In this document: in pieces, positions 8,363 through 16,216 of the stretch
How the letters are laid out: each line of letters opens with the position of its first letter
How positions within the stretch are numbered: the first letter of the stretch is position 1
Position numbers and translations under genes: made by a program
The notes under the pieces: model-generated
What the model was told of the DNA's origin: nothing
The model's input: only the letters and a program-made list of their open reading frames with translations
The model's database searches: none
Assembly (NCBI RefSeq): GCF_001484605.1
Contig: NZ_CP013747.1
Span: 806,001 to 870,000 of the forward strand
DNA: 64,000 nt
DNA from: Pseudarthrobacter sulfonivorans
Lineage (GTDB): Bacteria > Actinomycetota > Actinomycetes > Actinomycetales > Micrococcaceae
Direction of reading: 5' to 3'

Positions 8363-9592
8363 GTGACCCAGGGACGGCTCCCCCGGACAGGCATGGATCC
8401 GGATGAGGTGGTGCGGCGCCGGCTTCACGCCCAACGGCTGCGGGGGCCCGGCCTGAACGCCGCGGAGGACGCCGTCCGGCACCTGCTGGCTGTCCAGGCG
8501 CAGGAGTTTCCGTACGCCCGCTGGAGCCTGGCGCAACGGACCAACGGACTTAGAGCTGCCGGCGGGGCGCCGTCGCATCGTGTCGCTGCCGAGGCTGCGG
8601 TGGCCACAGCCTCGGAGGTTGAGCAGGCGGTGTCCGACGGGCGTATCCTGCGCACCCATATCCTGCGGCCCACCTGGCATTTTGTGCACCGCGAGGATCT
8701 TCGCTGGCTGACGGCATTGTCCGCGCCGCGGCTTCACCAGGGCAACGCGGGCATGTACCGGCAGACCGGGATTGATGCCGCCGCCGCTGGCCGGAGCGGG
8801 CAGGTCCTGGCCGAAGCCGTCCGGGGCGGGCCACACCTGACCCGCGAACAGCTGGCCGCGCGGCTGCAGGACGAAGGGTTCGCGGCCACCGGCTTCGGGC
8901 TGGCCTACCTGATCATGCACGCCGAGATCAGCGGGATCCTGACCAGCGGGTCGCCGGTGCGCAGCCGGGGCGGGGCCCTGAAGCAGACCTACGCCCTTTT
9001 TGACGAGCGTGTACCTGCCGGCCCGGCCGTGCCGCCCACCCGGGCCGAAGCGCTCAGCGAGCTCGTCCGGCGCTACTTCACCAGCCGCGGGCCGGCCACG
9101 GTCAAGGATTGCGCCGATTGGTCCGGGCTCACCATGGCCGACGTGCGGCTGGGCCTTCAACAGTCCCTGGCGGCTGCTCCCGAAACGCTGGCAACGTCGG
9201 CGATTGACGGCGTCGATCATTATTTCGACGCCGGCGCGGAGGCCGGTTCGGAGGCCGGCAATACCGCGGCCGGACCGCGGATCGATCTGATCCAGTGCTA
9301 CGACGAATACGTGATGGGCTATTCCGCAACGCGGCACTATCTGGGCGGCAGCGCTCCGGTGTTCCCGGTCGCCGGGGATCCGATGCATGTGGTGCTGCTG
9401 GACGGGCGGATGGCCGGCTGCTGGCGGCACACCATGTTCTCCGGCCGCTGTGAGCTGGATATCCGGCTGTCCGCTGCCGCGGACCGGGCCACGGAAGATG
9501 CCGTGCAGGACGCCGTGGACCGGTACGGGGCCTTCCTGGGGATCCCGGCCGCGCGTGTGGGCTCCGGGGTTAAGCTGGAAGGACACATATGA
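8363..9592 (+). CDS. winged-helix DNA-binding protein, AlkZ-like (HTH_42)
   Basis: 409 residues of the HTH_42 family (PF06224), which includes the Streptomyces DNA glycosylase AlkZ. Near residue 45 is LLAVQAQEFPYARWSL; the Q-A-Q matches the Q-Phi-Q catalytic motif described for AlkZ/AlkZ-like enzymes that excise alkylated or crosslinked bases. The HILRPTWHFVHREDL segment and the C-terminal CYDEYVMGY are also typical of the family. Activity on DNA damage is inferred from family and motif. The GTG at 8363 is used; an in-frame ATG at 8393 is an alternative. It probably shares a transcript with the SGNH hydrolase before it. Confidence 0.85.
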   Translation: MTQGRLPRTGMDPDEVVRRRLHAQRLRGPGLNAAEDAVRHLLAVQAQEFPYARWSLAQRTNGLRAAGGAPSHRVAAEAAVATASEVEQAVSDGRILRTHILRPTWHFVHREDLRWLTALSAPRLHQGNAGMYRQTGIDAAAAGRSGQVLAEAVRGGPHLTREQLAARLQDEGFAATGFGLAYLIMHAEISGILTSGSPVRSRGGALKQTYALFDERVPAGPAVPPTRAEALSELVRRYFTSRGPATVKDCADWSGLTMADVRLGLQQSLAAAPETLATSAIDGVDHYFDAGAEAGSEAGNTAAGPRIDLIQCYDEYVMGYSATRHYLGGSAPVFPVAGDPMHVVLLDGRMAGCWRHTMFSGRCELDIRLSAAADRATEDAVQDAVDRYGAFLGIPAARVGSGVKLEGHI

Positions 9593-9605
9593 GAGGCGCT
9601 ACACC

Positions 9606-10136
9606 GTGAACAGCTTGTTTTTCTGGATCATCATTCTGTCGTTCGTGATACCGATGGCGATGCGGATGTACCGGAAATCCGTGAACAAACGGAACCAGGA
9701 GCAGAGCTTTTCCGGGCGCTACCCCGAGCAGTTTCCAGGCGGCGGGCAGTACCCGGGCAGCGATCAGTACCCGGGCCCGCAGAACAAGCAGCCCCGTGAC
9801 GGCTACACGCAGCAGGATTACATGAGTGGCGGCTTCCGGCAGATCATGAGCCCGCAGCCCCTGCCGCCTAGCCAGCCATTGCCGCCCATGCAGCCGATTC
9901 CTTCTGCGGATCAGCAGTTCCCGCCGTACGGTCAGCCGCAACCCAACGGCCAGCCGGTGCCGGAGCAGCGCGCGGAAGCACCGCAGCAGCCTGCCGCCCC
10001 CGCTATTCCCCTGCCGCCGTCGGGCCCGCAGGGATACCGTGCCCGGAAACTGGCCGAACTCGACCAGCAGTACAGCAACGGCGAGCTGGCCATGGAGGAC
10101 TACATGAAGCGCCGCTCCGACATCATGAACGGCTGA
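9606..10136 (+). CDS. small membrane-anchored protein with C-terminal SHOCT domain
   Basis: 176 residues starting at GTG 9606, 13 nt after the previous stop. An N-terminal membrane segment (FFWIIILSFVIPMAMRMY, residues 5-22) is followed by a Gln/Pro/Gly-rich linker and a C-terminal SHOCT motif, KLAELDQQYSNGELAMEDY (about residues 145-163). SHOCT domains are short helical oligomerisation modules found at protein ends. The function is unknown. The linker is low-complexity and likely disordered. Confidence 0.8.
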   Translation: MNSLFFWIIILSFVIPMAMRMYRKSVNKRNQEQSFSGRYPEQFPGGGQYPGSDQYPGPQNKQPRDGYTQQDYMSGGFRQIMSPQPLPPSQPLPPMQPIPSADQQFPPYGQPQPNGQPVPEQRAEAPQQPAAPAIPLPPSGPQGYRARKLAELDQQYSNGELAMEDYMKRRSDIMNG

Positions 10137-10148
10137 TCGCTTAGTCAG

Positions 10149-10203
10149 CGCGAGAGGACACTTGAGGCCCCTGATTCCAGGGGCCCTCAAGTGTCCTCTC
10201 GCG
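10149..10203. terminator. long hairpin between convergent genes, repeat-like
   Basis: A 25-nt left arm (10149-10173) and a 26-nt right arm (10178-10203) are complementary with one bulged G and the 4-nt loop ATTC. It lies between the convergent SHOCT and metX genes and probably terminates both. The core word CTCAAGTGTCC occurs again in the same orientation at about 10219-10229, so the element looks like a member of a repeat family rather than a unique terminator. Confidence 0.75.
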
Positions 10204-10236
10204 TTTAAGAGCAGGGGCTCAAGTGTCCGTTCGGGC

Positions 10237-11352
10237 TTAGACGAGGAAGGTCTTCCGGAGTTGGACGCCGAGCTGGCCGATCTCGGTCAGGAAGCCGTCG
10301 TGGCCGATCGGGGCCTCAATAACGTGCACGTCCACGTCGCCCGGGAGCGCGTCAGCCAGCTCACGGGACTGGGACGGGAAGTACAGCCGGTCGCTGTCCA
10401 CGGCAGCCACGAAGAACCTGGCGGTGGCACGGCCCAAGGCTTCGTTCAGCGAGCCCCGCCCGCGGCAGACGTCGTGGCTCATCAGGGCGTCGGTGATGGC
10501 GATGTAGCTGTTGGCATCAAAGCGCCGCACCAGCTTTTTGCCCTGGTGGTCCAGGTAGCTTTCCACCTGGTAGCGGCCCCGCTCCCCCAGCGCTGCCGCC
10601 TGGAACGGCGACTCCGGGTGCTGGGCCGACCGTCCGAAGCGGCCATGGAATTCCTCGGCGGAGCGGTAGGTGATGTGGGCGATGCGCCGTGCCAGGGCCA
10701 GGCCGTCCTCCGGCAGCGGACCGCCGTAGTAGTCGCCGTCGTTAAAATTGCTGTCCTGGCGGATGGCGAGCGTCTGCGCCTGGGCGAACGCGATCTGTTC
10801 GGCCGTGCTGGCGGCACCGATCGAGATAACGGCGCACCGCTGAACCCGTTCCGGGTAGGTGACCGCCCATTCCAGGGCCCGCGCGCCGCCCATGGAACCG
10901 CCCAGCACGGCGTACCAGCTCGGGATGCCCAGCTGGTCAGCCAGCCTGGCCTCGGCCGCCGTGGTGTCCCGCAGCGTTACCAACGGAAAGCGGGACCCCC
11001 ACGGCTTGCCGTCCGGTGCAACCGAGGACGGCCCTGTGGAGCCGTAGCAGCCGCCCACGATGTTGATGGAGACCACAAAGAACCGGTCCGTGTCCACCGG
11101 CGCACCGGGCCCGGCCAGCTGTTCCCACCAGCCGGGCTCGTCACTGTCGCCGCGGGTCACGTGTGTGCTTCCGGTCAGGGCGTGCTCAATCAGGACGGCG
11201 TTGGAGCCGTCCGCGTTGAGGGTTCCCCACGTTTCATAGCCGAGGGTGACTTCCGGGAGGTAGCCGCCGGCTTCGAGCTCGAGTCCGCCGATGCTGGCGT
11301 AACGGACCACCCCGTTTCCGGGTGCTGCAGTACGGGAAATCGTAATCGTCAT
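10237..11352 (-). CDS. metX: homoserine O-acetyltransferase
   Basis: 371 residues of the MetX alpha/beta hydrolase family. It transfers acetyl from acetyl-CoA to homoserine in methionine synthesis, in the cytoplasm. VTLGYETWG, NAVLIEHALTGSTHV, the nucleophile region AVLGGSMGGARALEW, VDSDRLYFP (Asp) and EAPIGHDGFLTE (His) are all present. The frame can be extended to 11475, but that stretch is the SAM-IV riboswitch; the ATG at 11352 (MTITISRT) is the family start, with AAAAGG upstream. Expression is expected to fall when S-adenosylmethionine is high. No metY is seen next to it in this window. Confidence 0.95.
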   Translation of the reverse strand: MTITISRTAAPGNGVVRYASIGGLELEAGGYLPEVTLGYETWGTLNADGSNAVLIEHALTGSTHVTRGDSDEPGWWEQLAGPGAPVDTDRFFVVSINIVGGCYGSTGPSSVAPDGKPWGSRFPLVTLRDTTAAEARLADQLGIPSWYAVLGGSMGGARALEWAVTYPERVQRCAVISIGAASTAEQIAFAQAQTLAIRQDSNFNDGDYYGGPLPEDGLALARRIAHITYRSAEEFHGRFGRSAQHPESPFQAAALGERGRYQVESYLDHQGKKLVRRFDANSYIAITDALMSHDVCRGRGSLNEALGRATARFFVAAVDSDRLYFPSQSRELADALPGDVDVHVIEAPIGHDGFLTEIGQLGVQLRKTFLV

Positions 11353-11368
11353 GGAAGGACCTTTTCTA

Positions 11369-11482
11369 TGCGCTTGCCCACCGTCAATTGACCGGCAGGC
11401 CAGGTCCTCACCCGGGGCACCCCACCGCAAAAGAGGGTTGCCGGCCAGCAAGCCGGGGCTGTCGCTGGCACTCATGACCTGC
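11369..11482 (-). promoter_or_regulatory. SAM-IV riboswitch leader of metX
   Basis: Read on the minus strand, the leader carries CAGGTCATGAGTGCCAGCG, then GCTGGCCGGCAACCCTC, then GGTGGGGTGCCCCGGGTGA and GACCTG, in the order of the actinobacterial SAM-IV class. P1 pairs CAGGTC with GACCTG. The loop sequence GCTTGC (P2 region) is complementary to GCAAGC downstream at about 11372-11377, which fits the SAM-IV pseudoknot. It ends about 17 nt before the metX ATG, so translational control is plausible. The family binds S-adenosylmethionine and represses; the direction here is inferred from the family. Confidence 0.88.
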
Positions 11483-11486
11483 TTCG

Positions 11487-11516
11487 AGTGTACGAACAGC
11501 CCCGGTCTATTGCTAA
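11487..11516 (-). promoter_or_regulatory. candidate metX promoter
   Basis: On the minus strand TTAGCA (11516-11511), an 18-nt spacer and TACACT (11492-11487) form a moderate sigma-A-like promoter. Transcription would start near 11480, at the 5' edge of the riboswitch, which supports the reading. Confidence 0.45.
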
Positions 11517-11632
11517 GCGTGTGACTGGTTATGACTTCGCGGGAGCCCTACTGCGGCTGGCCGGCCGCGTCCTTGCCAGGGTCCGCCGCGCCCTTGGCCG
11601 CCCGGAAATGTCCACTCGTGACGCATCAGGAT

Positions 11633-11651
11633 TCCGGTAAGGCTACCCTTA
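11633..11651. promoter_or_regulatory. candidate DtxR/IdeR-like iron box
   Basis: TCCGGTAAGGCTACCCTTA agrees with the DtxR/IdeR 19-bp consensus at about 14 positions and has a perfect TAAGG-CTAC-CCTTA core. It lies 36 bp before the VOC gene start in the region divergent from metX. The rest of 11483-11687 shows only the metX promoter. A chance match is possible. Confidence 0.35.
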
Positions 11652-11687
11652 GCTGAGAGCCGGATCACAAAGTGCCAAGATGATGGC

Positions 11688-12326
11688 ATGCGCATGGATC
11701 ACGTCTCTTACGCCTGTGAACAAGATGGCCTCGTTGCCACCACCGAACGTATTTCGTCCGCCCTCGGCGTTGAAGCCGTGAAGGGCGGGGTGCACCCCCG
11801 GTTTGGAACCCGGAACATGATTATTCCCCTCGCCGGCCACAAATACCTGGAAGTTGTGGAGGTCCTGAACCACCCTGCATCGGACAAGGCTCCCTTCGGG
11901 CAGGCTGTCCGGGCACGGTCCGAAGCCGGCGGCGGCTGGATGGGCTGGTGCGTCGAAGTGGACGACCTCGCTCCGTTCGAAGACCGCCTGGGCCGTGCCG
12001 CCGTCAACGGCAACCGCAAGTTCCCGGACGGCCGCGAGCTGGTCTGGAAGCAGATCGGCATCCTGGGCCTGATCGCGGACCCGCAGGTCCCGTACATGCT
12101 CAAGTGGGAGGGCGACCCCGCCCTGCACCCGTCCAACGCCTATGAGAGCAACGTCAAGATGAGCTGCCTGACCATAGCCGGTTCCGCCGAACGCGTGACG
12201 GAATGGCTGGGCGAACCCGTCGAGAAGCCGCTGGAGGATGTGGCCGTTGACTGGGTGGCTCCGCATGGAACCCCGGGCATCCTGTCCGTAACCTTCGAAA
12301 CCGCTACCGGAGCAGTCACCATCTGA
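11688..12326 (+). CDS. VOC/glyoxalase-like domain protein
   Basis: 212 residues. The N-terminus MRMDHVSYACEQDGLVATT and the segment NMIIPLAGHKYLEVVEVL resemble the Glyoxalase_3-like (PF13468) branch of the vicinal-oxygen-chelate fold. These proteins bind a metal or small ligand; most are uncharacterised. The ATG at 11688 is used, with ATG 11694 also in frame. It is a single gene, divergent from metX, with a possible iron box upstream and a strong terminator 17 nt after its stop. Confidence 0.82.
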   Translation: MRMDHVSYACEQDGLVATTERISSALGVEAVKGGVHPRFGTRNMIIPLAGHKYLEVVEVLNHPASDKAPFGQAVRARSEAGGGWMGWCVEVDDLAPFEDRLGRAAVNGNRKFPDGRELVWKQIGILGLIADPQVPYMLKWEGDPALHPSNAYESNVKMSCLTIAGSAERVTEWLGEPVEKPLEDVAVDWVAPHGTPGILSVTFETATGAVTI

Positions 12327-12342
12327 TTGCACGTTCAATAGC

Positions 12343-12394
12343 TTCGGCCGCCATCAGCGGGTGCCAATGATGCCACCCACCGATGGCGGCCGAA
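12343..12394. terminator. bidirectional hairpin terminator
   Basis: TTCGGCCGCCATC (12343-12355) pairs perfectly with GATGGCGGCCGAA (12382-12394). The loop itself can pair through GGGTG and CACCC. It separates the convergent VOC and CPBP genes. Confidence 0.78.
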
Positions 12395-12451
12395 TCCCTT
12401 TAAGCCGGACCTGCATCAGTGCACGCGCGCCGCGCGGGCACGGCAGCTGTC

Positions 12452-13231
12452 CTACCCCAGGCCTACCGCCCGGCCAAAGAGGCTGAAGCCGACGAAAGCC
12501 ACGATGTCCAGCAGCGCATGCGCGATGACCAGCGGCATAATCCGCTTGGTTTTCGTGTAGAGCCAGGCGAAGACCACACCCATCACTGCGTTGCCGATAA
12601 ACGGCCCGAAGCCTTGGTATAGGTGGTAGCTGCCGCGGAGCATCGAGCTAATGAAGATGGCCAGGGGCATGCTCCAGCCGAACTTGCCGAAGCGGTCCAG
12701 GAGGTAGCCCACCACGATCACTTCTTCCACCACGGCGTGCCGCAGCGCGGACAGGATCAGGACGGGAACTGTCCACCAGTACGAGTCGAGTGCGCTGGGG
12801 ATGATGGCGGTGGTGATCCCCAGGGCACGTCCCGCTGCGTAGAGGCCCAGCGAAGGAATTCCGATCAGCGCCGCGAGGCCAAAGCCCTGCAGCAGGTCAC
12901 GGCCCGGCCGGGCGAAGTTGAACCCCAGCTTCCGGAAGGCGGACCCGCCCTGGGCGCTCAAGCCGGAACCGGATTGCCGCTGGTCCGTGAGGAAGTAGAT
13001 GACCAGCAGCACGGGCACGAGGGCGAAAATGATGTCCAGCAGCTGGTAGGTGAGGTCGAAGTATTCGCGGGGGCTCTGTGACCGGTTCAGCGTGGACGTG
13101 CCTTCGGCCAGCGGGGCCCGAGTCATCTTGTCCAGCAGCTGCACCACCGAGTAGACGGCGGACTGCCCCAGGGAAAGGCCCAGCACAATCCAGACTTCAA
13201 TCCGCAGCCGACGGCGGGAGGGAACCAACAT
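12452..13231 (-). CDS. CPBP-family intramembrane protease (type II CAAX endopeptidase-like)
   Basis: 259 residues with about eight hydrophobic helices. The family signature is present: motif 1 HAVVEEVIVVGYLLDRF with the paired Glu, motif 2 around SSMLRGSYHLYQGFGPF (His), and motif 3 MPLVIAHALLDIVAF (His and Asp). CPBP (PF02517) members are intramembrane glutamic proteases or protective immunity proteins. The usual EExxxR is EEVIVVGY here, as in several actinobacterial members. The ATG at 13231 (MLVPSRRRL) is preferred; the frame to 13354 lacks a ribosome site. Its target is unknown. Confidence 0.85.
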   Translation of the reverse strand: MLVPSRRRLRIEVWIVLGLSLGQSAVYSVVQLLDKMTRAPLAEGTSTLNRSQSPREYFDLTYQLLDIIFALVPVLLVIYFLTDQRQSGSGLSAQGGSAFRKLGFNFARPGRDLLQGFGLAALIGIPSLGLYAAGRALGITTAIIPSALDSYWWTVPVLILSALRHAVVEEVIVVGYLLDRFGKFGWSMPLAIFISSMLRGSYHLYQGFGPFIGNAVMGVVFAWLYTKTKRIMPLVIAHALLDIVAFVGFSLFGRAVGLG

Positions 13232-13300
13232 GGTTCCATCTTGCCTGTAGTTTCTGGTTCTTCGCTGATTGGGAGGGTGGCCAGCTCGCCGGGGCTGACC

Positions 13301-13380
13301 AAAGTGAGAGAGCGTCAGCCAAAAACCCACCGAAAGTGAGAGAGCGTCCGCCAAAAACCCACCAAAAGTGAGAGAGCGTC
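13301..13380. repeat. 32-bp tandem direct repeat, 2.5 copies
   Basis: The 16-mer AAAGTGAGAGAGCGTC occurs at 13301, 13333 and 13365 with exact 32-bp spacing. The intervening 16 bp (AGCCAAAAACCCACCG and CGCCAAAAACCCACCA) are also nearly identical. The array ends directly before the histidine phosphatase leader, in the region divergent from the CPBP gene. The rest of 13232-13408 shows no gene. Confidence 0.9.
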
Positions 13381-13408
13381 CATGCGGCGGGACCTATGCT
13401 TGGGGCTT

Positions 13409-14089
13409 ATGAGCGCGCCTGGGAAAATCTTCATGATCCGGCACGGCCAGTCCGCGGCAAATGTCGATACGTCCATCTACAACAGGGTCCCGGACTACCG
13501 GATTCCGTTGACTCCCCTGGGCCTGGCGCAGGCCACGGCGGCCGGGGAACGGATCCGCCGCGAGCTGGACGGCCGGCAGGTCTGCGTTTATGTGTCGCCG
13601 TACCTGCGGGCGCACCAGACCCTGGAGGCGCTCAACCTCGGCAATCTCACGGAGCGGGTGATCGAAGAGCCGCGGCTCCGCGAGCAGGACTGGGCCAATT
13701 TCCAGATCACCGGCGACATCGAGGACCAGAAGGAACTCCGCAACGCCTACGGCCATTTCTTCTACCGGTTCCGGGAGGGCGAATCCGGCTCCGACGTCTA
13801 CGACCGGATCTCATCCTTTATGGAGACGCTGTACCGGCACTGGTCCAAACCGGACTACGCCCCCAACACCCTGCTGGTGACCCACGGGCTCACCATGCGC
13901 CTGTTCTGCATGCGCTGGTTCCACTGGTCGGTGGAATATTTCGAATCGCTCAACAACCCGGACAATGCCGCGGTGCGGACCCTCCTGCGCACCGACCTGG
14001 GCAAGTACGAACTCGATATTCCGTTCAGCCAGTGGGTGGACCGCCGGGTGGACGAGACCGTCCTGGATGCGCCGCCGGTGATCTTCTAG
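13409..14089 (+). CDS. histidine phosphatase family protein
   Basis: 226 residues of the phosphoglycerate-mutase-like histidine phosphatase superfamily. KIFMIRHGQSAANVD carries the catalytic R-H-G; YVSPYLRAHQTLEAL contains the second Arg; VTHGLTMRLFCMRWFHW carries the second catalytic His. The acid residue lies in EEPRLREQDW. The substrate is not predictable. The ATG at 13409 is preferred over the ATG at 13382 because family homology begins at KIFMIRHG. TATGCT at 13395-13400 lies 8 nt before this ATG, which would fit a leaderless transcript. Confidence 0.88.
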   Translation: MSAPGKIFMIRHGQSAANVDTSIYNRVPDYRIPLTPLGLAQATAAGERIRRELDGRQVCVYVSPYLRAHQTLEALNLGNLTERVIEEPRLREQDWANFQITGDIEDQKELRNAYGHFFYRFREGESGSDVYDRISSFMETLYRHWSKPDYAPNTLLVTHGLTMRLFCMRWFHWSVEYFESLNNPDNAAVRTLLRTDLGKYELDIPFSQWVDRRVDETVLDAPPVIF

Positions 14090-14106
14090 GCGTTGTTGCA
14101 GGTCCC

Positions 14107-14895
14107 TTAGTGCGGGGCCACGATCACTTCGGTGCCATTGGCTTCGAATGCGGCCTTGTCCTCGGCGGAGATCCCGGAGTCAGTGATCAGGCGGGTGAAC
14201 GCGTAACCGTCCATGGTGGCGAAGGCTCTGACGCCCACCTTGGAGGAGTCGGCCAGCACGTACGAGATCCGGGCCCGGCTGGCCAGCAGGGCATTCACGG
14301 AGGCTTCGCCCTCCCCAGTGTTGGTGGGACCGACCTCGGGGTCGATGCCGTTCACGCCGATGAAGGCGATGTCCATGACCACCTTCTGCATGATGATGTC
14401 GGTGTACGGGCCCACGAGTTCGTACGAGCGGGGGTTCAGGATGCCGCCGGTCACCATGACTTTGATGTTGGGTCGGACCGCCAACTGCGCAGCGATGTTG
14501 ATGGCGTTGGTGACCACCGTCAGGGTGGACTGGTGGCCGGGAGCGTTGAGGTCCTCGCGCGTGGCCAGGATTTGAGCCAGGGCCGTGCTGGTGGTGCCGC
14601 CGCAGAGACCGATCACAGCGCCGGGAAAAATCAGCGCCGAGGCGGCCTGGGCGATCTGCTCCTTGGCTTCGGCGTGGTCGTCACGGTTGTACCGCCCGGG
14701 GAGGTCGTAGGCCAGGGCGCCGGTGGTGGCCCCGCCCCGGGTGCGGGTCAGCAGCCGCCGCTTGGCCAGGCTGTCCAGGTCCCGCCGTGCCGTGGCCGGC
14801 GAGACCGCGAGCTGGGAGACAATCTCCTCCACCTCCACCTGGCCGGTCTTGGCGAGAATGTCCAGGATGGCCGTCAGGCGGTCAGTGCGGGTCAT
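14107..14895 (-). CDS. DeoR/GlpR-family transcriptional regulator
   Basis: 262 residues. The N-terminal winged helix is VEEIVSQLAVSPATARRDLD (DeoR signature, about residues 19-38). The C-terminal sugar-phosphate-binding domain (DeoRC) includes VIGLCGGTTSTALAQIL and IAFIGVNGIDPEVG. Such regulators usually repress sugar or polyol genes and are released by phosphorylated sugars. No sugar operon is adjacent, so the target is unknown. A palindrome overlapping its own promoter suggests autoregulation. It converges on the histidine phosphatase 17 nt away. Confidence 0.92.
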   Translation of the reverse strand: MTRTDRLTAILDILAKTGQVEVEEIVSQLAVSPATARRDLDSLAKRRLLTRTRGGATTGALAYDLPGRYNRDDHAEAKEQIAQAASALIFPGAVIGLCGGTTSTALAQILATREDLNAPGHQSTLTVVTNAINIAAQLAVRPNIKVMVTGGILNPRSYELVGPYTDIIMQKVVMDIAFIGVNGIDPEVGPTNTGEGEASVNALLASRARISYVLADSSKVGVRAFATMDGYAFTRLITDSGISAEDKAAFEANGTEVIVAPH

Positions 14896-14924
14896 GGGGG
14901 CCTCTCAGCGATCAAACAGTCACC

Positions 14925-14950
14925 AATATATGACGTTATCTGATCATAAC
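14925..14950 (-). promoter_or_regulatory. deoR-type promoter and operator
   Basis: On the minus strand TATATT (14930-14925) is a good -10. Immediately upstream, GTTAT-CTGATC-ATAAC (14935-14950) is an inverted repeat in the spacer or -35 position, suitable for negative autoregulation by the DeoR protein. A further TGATCA lies at about 14969-14974. Confidence 0.5.
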
Positions 14951-14992
14951 AGGCACAAATGATCACCTCGCAATCACTAAGTGCGACCGTAC

Positions 14993-16204
14993 TTAGCGTG
15001 CCCGTACACCGGCCCGCCACACGGCGTACGTGAGCGGCATGCCCGGGCGGTAAGCGAGATGCGTTGCTGAGGGGGCGTTCAGCATGTGCAGGTCCGCACG
15101 ATGCCCGACGGCGAGCGAACCCACCGCCCGGACGCCGTCGGCGTCGTGCCCTGCCTCCCGGTGCAGCGCCAGCGCGCCGCCATACGTTGCGGCGCGCACC
15201 GCTTCATGGACGCTCAGGCGCATCTGCAGCACGGCCGTCGCCACGTTGAACGCCATGGAACTGGTGTACGAGGTGCCCGGGTTGCAATTGGAGGCGAGCG
15301 CCACCTGCACGCCGGCGTCCAGCAGTTCACGCCCCGGGGCCAGCGGCTGCCGGGTGGAGAGATCGCACGCGGGGAGGCAAGTTGCCACGGTGCCGCGGGA
15401 ACCACTGCCCGTGTCCGGACTCCAGCCGGACCAGCTTTCCGCCAGCACCGCCACATCACGGGACGACAGGTAGTTCACGTGGTCCACGCTGGCTGCCCCG
15501 AGTTCCACCGCCAGCTGCACGCCCGGACCCTCGCCGAGCTGGTTCCCGTGGACGCGTATCCCCAGTCCGGCGGCCCGGCACGCCTCCAGCACACGGCGGG
15601 ACTGCTCCGCCGTGAAGGCGCCTTCCTCGCAGAAGACGTCCGCCCACCGGACGTACGGCCGGACGGCGTCAAGCATGGGCCCGCAGACGAGATCGGTGTA
15701 GGCATCCGCATCGGTGCCCAAGGGGACAAGGTGGGCACCCAGGTAGGTGACTTCGTCTACGACAGTGGAGGCGATCCGGGCACTCCGGGCCTCGTGCTCA
15801 ATATCCAGCCCGTAGCCCGTCTTGGTTTCCAGGTAGGTGGTGCCCTGCGATACAGCCTCGGACACACGCGCCATCGCCAGCCGGGTGAGGTCGAAATCGG
15901 ACGCGCGGCGGGTGGCATCCATGGTGACGGCGATGCCCCCGGCCGAATACGACTCCCCCGCCATCCGCGCTTCGAACTCCGCCGTGCGGTCGCCGGCGAA
16001 GACCAGGTGTGTGTGCGAATCCACCCAGCCCGGCAACACGGCCCGGCCGCCGGCGTCCACGGCGTCGTCGGCCGCCGGCGCATCCTCGGCGGAACCGAGC
16101 CAGGCGATCCGTTCGCCCTCGATCACCACGGCGGCATTCTTAAGGACACGGTGTTCCAGGTCCTGGGTCATCAGCTCGGCGATGTTGGTGATCAGGGTGC
16201 TCAT
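14993..16204 (-). CDS. hutI: imidazolonepropionase
   Basis: About 403 residues of the amidohydrolase superfamily. HutI opens imidazolone-5-propionate to N-formimino-L-glutamate in histidine degradation. Visible marks: VDSHTHLVFAGDRTAEFEAR (metal His-x-His), KTGYGLDIEHEARS, GIRVHGNQLGEGPGVQLAVE, SVDHVNYLSSRD and the ALASNCNPGTSYTSSM segment, all characteristic of HutI. The start is ATG 16204 (MSTLITN) or GTG/ATG alternatives to 16213. The gene follows the DadA-like oxidoreductase after 12 nt, so the two share a transcript. hutH and hutU are not in the window. Confidence 0.92.
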   Translation of the reverse strand: MSTLITNIAELMTQDLEHRVLKNAAVVIEGERIAWLGSAEDAPAADDAVDAGGRAVLPGWVDSHTHLVFAGDRTAEFEARMAGESYSAGGIAVTMDATRRASDFDLTRLAMARVSEAVSQGTTYLETKTGYGLDIEHEARSARIASTVVDEVTYLGAHLVPLGTDADAYTDLVCGPMLDAVRPYVRWADVFCEEGAFTAEQSRRVLEACRAAGLGIRVHGNQLGEGPGVQLAVELGAASVDHVNYLSSRDVAVLAESWSGWSPDTGSGSRGTVATCLPACDLSTRQPLAPGRELLDAGVQVALASNCNPGTSYTSSMAFNVATAVLQMRLSVHEAVRAATYGGALALHREAGHDADGVRAVGSLAVGHRADLHMLNAPSATHLAYRPGMPLTYAVWRAGVRAR

Positions 16205-16216
16205 GGGTTCCATTGT

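Noticed and set aside
7817..9586. 589-codon minus-strand frame opposite the SGNH and AlkZ-like genes
   Set aside because: The two plus-strand proteins have complete catalytic motifs; the minus frame is composition-driven.
11353..11475. N-terminal extension of metX to 11475
   Set aside because: The stretch is the SAM-IV riboswitch, and MetX homologues start at the ATG at 11352.
13301..13380. CRISPR array
   Set aside because: There are only 2.5 units, the spacers are repeats of each other, and there are no cas genes.
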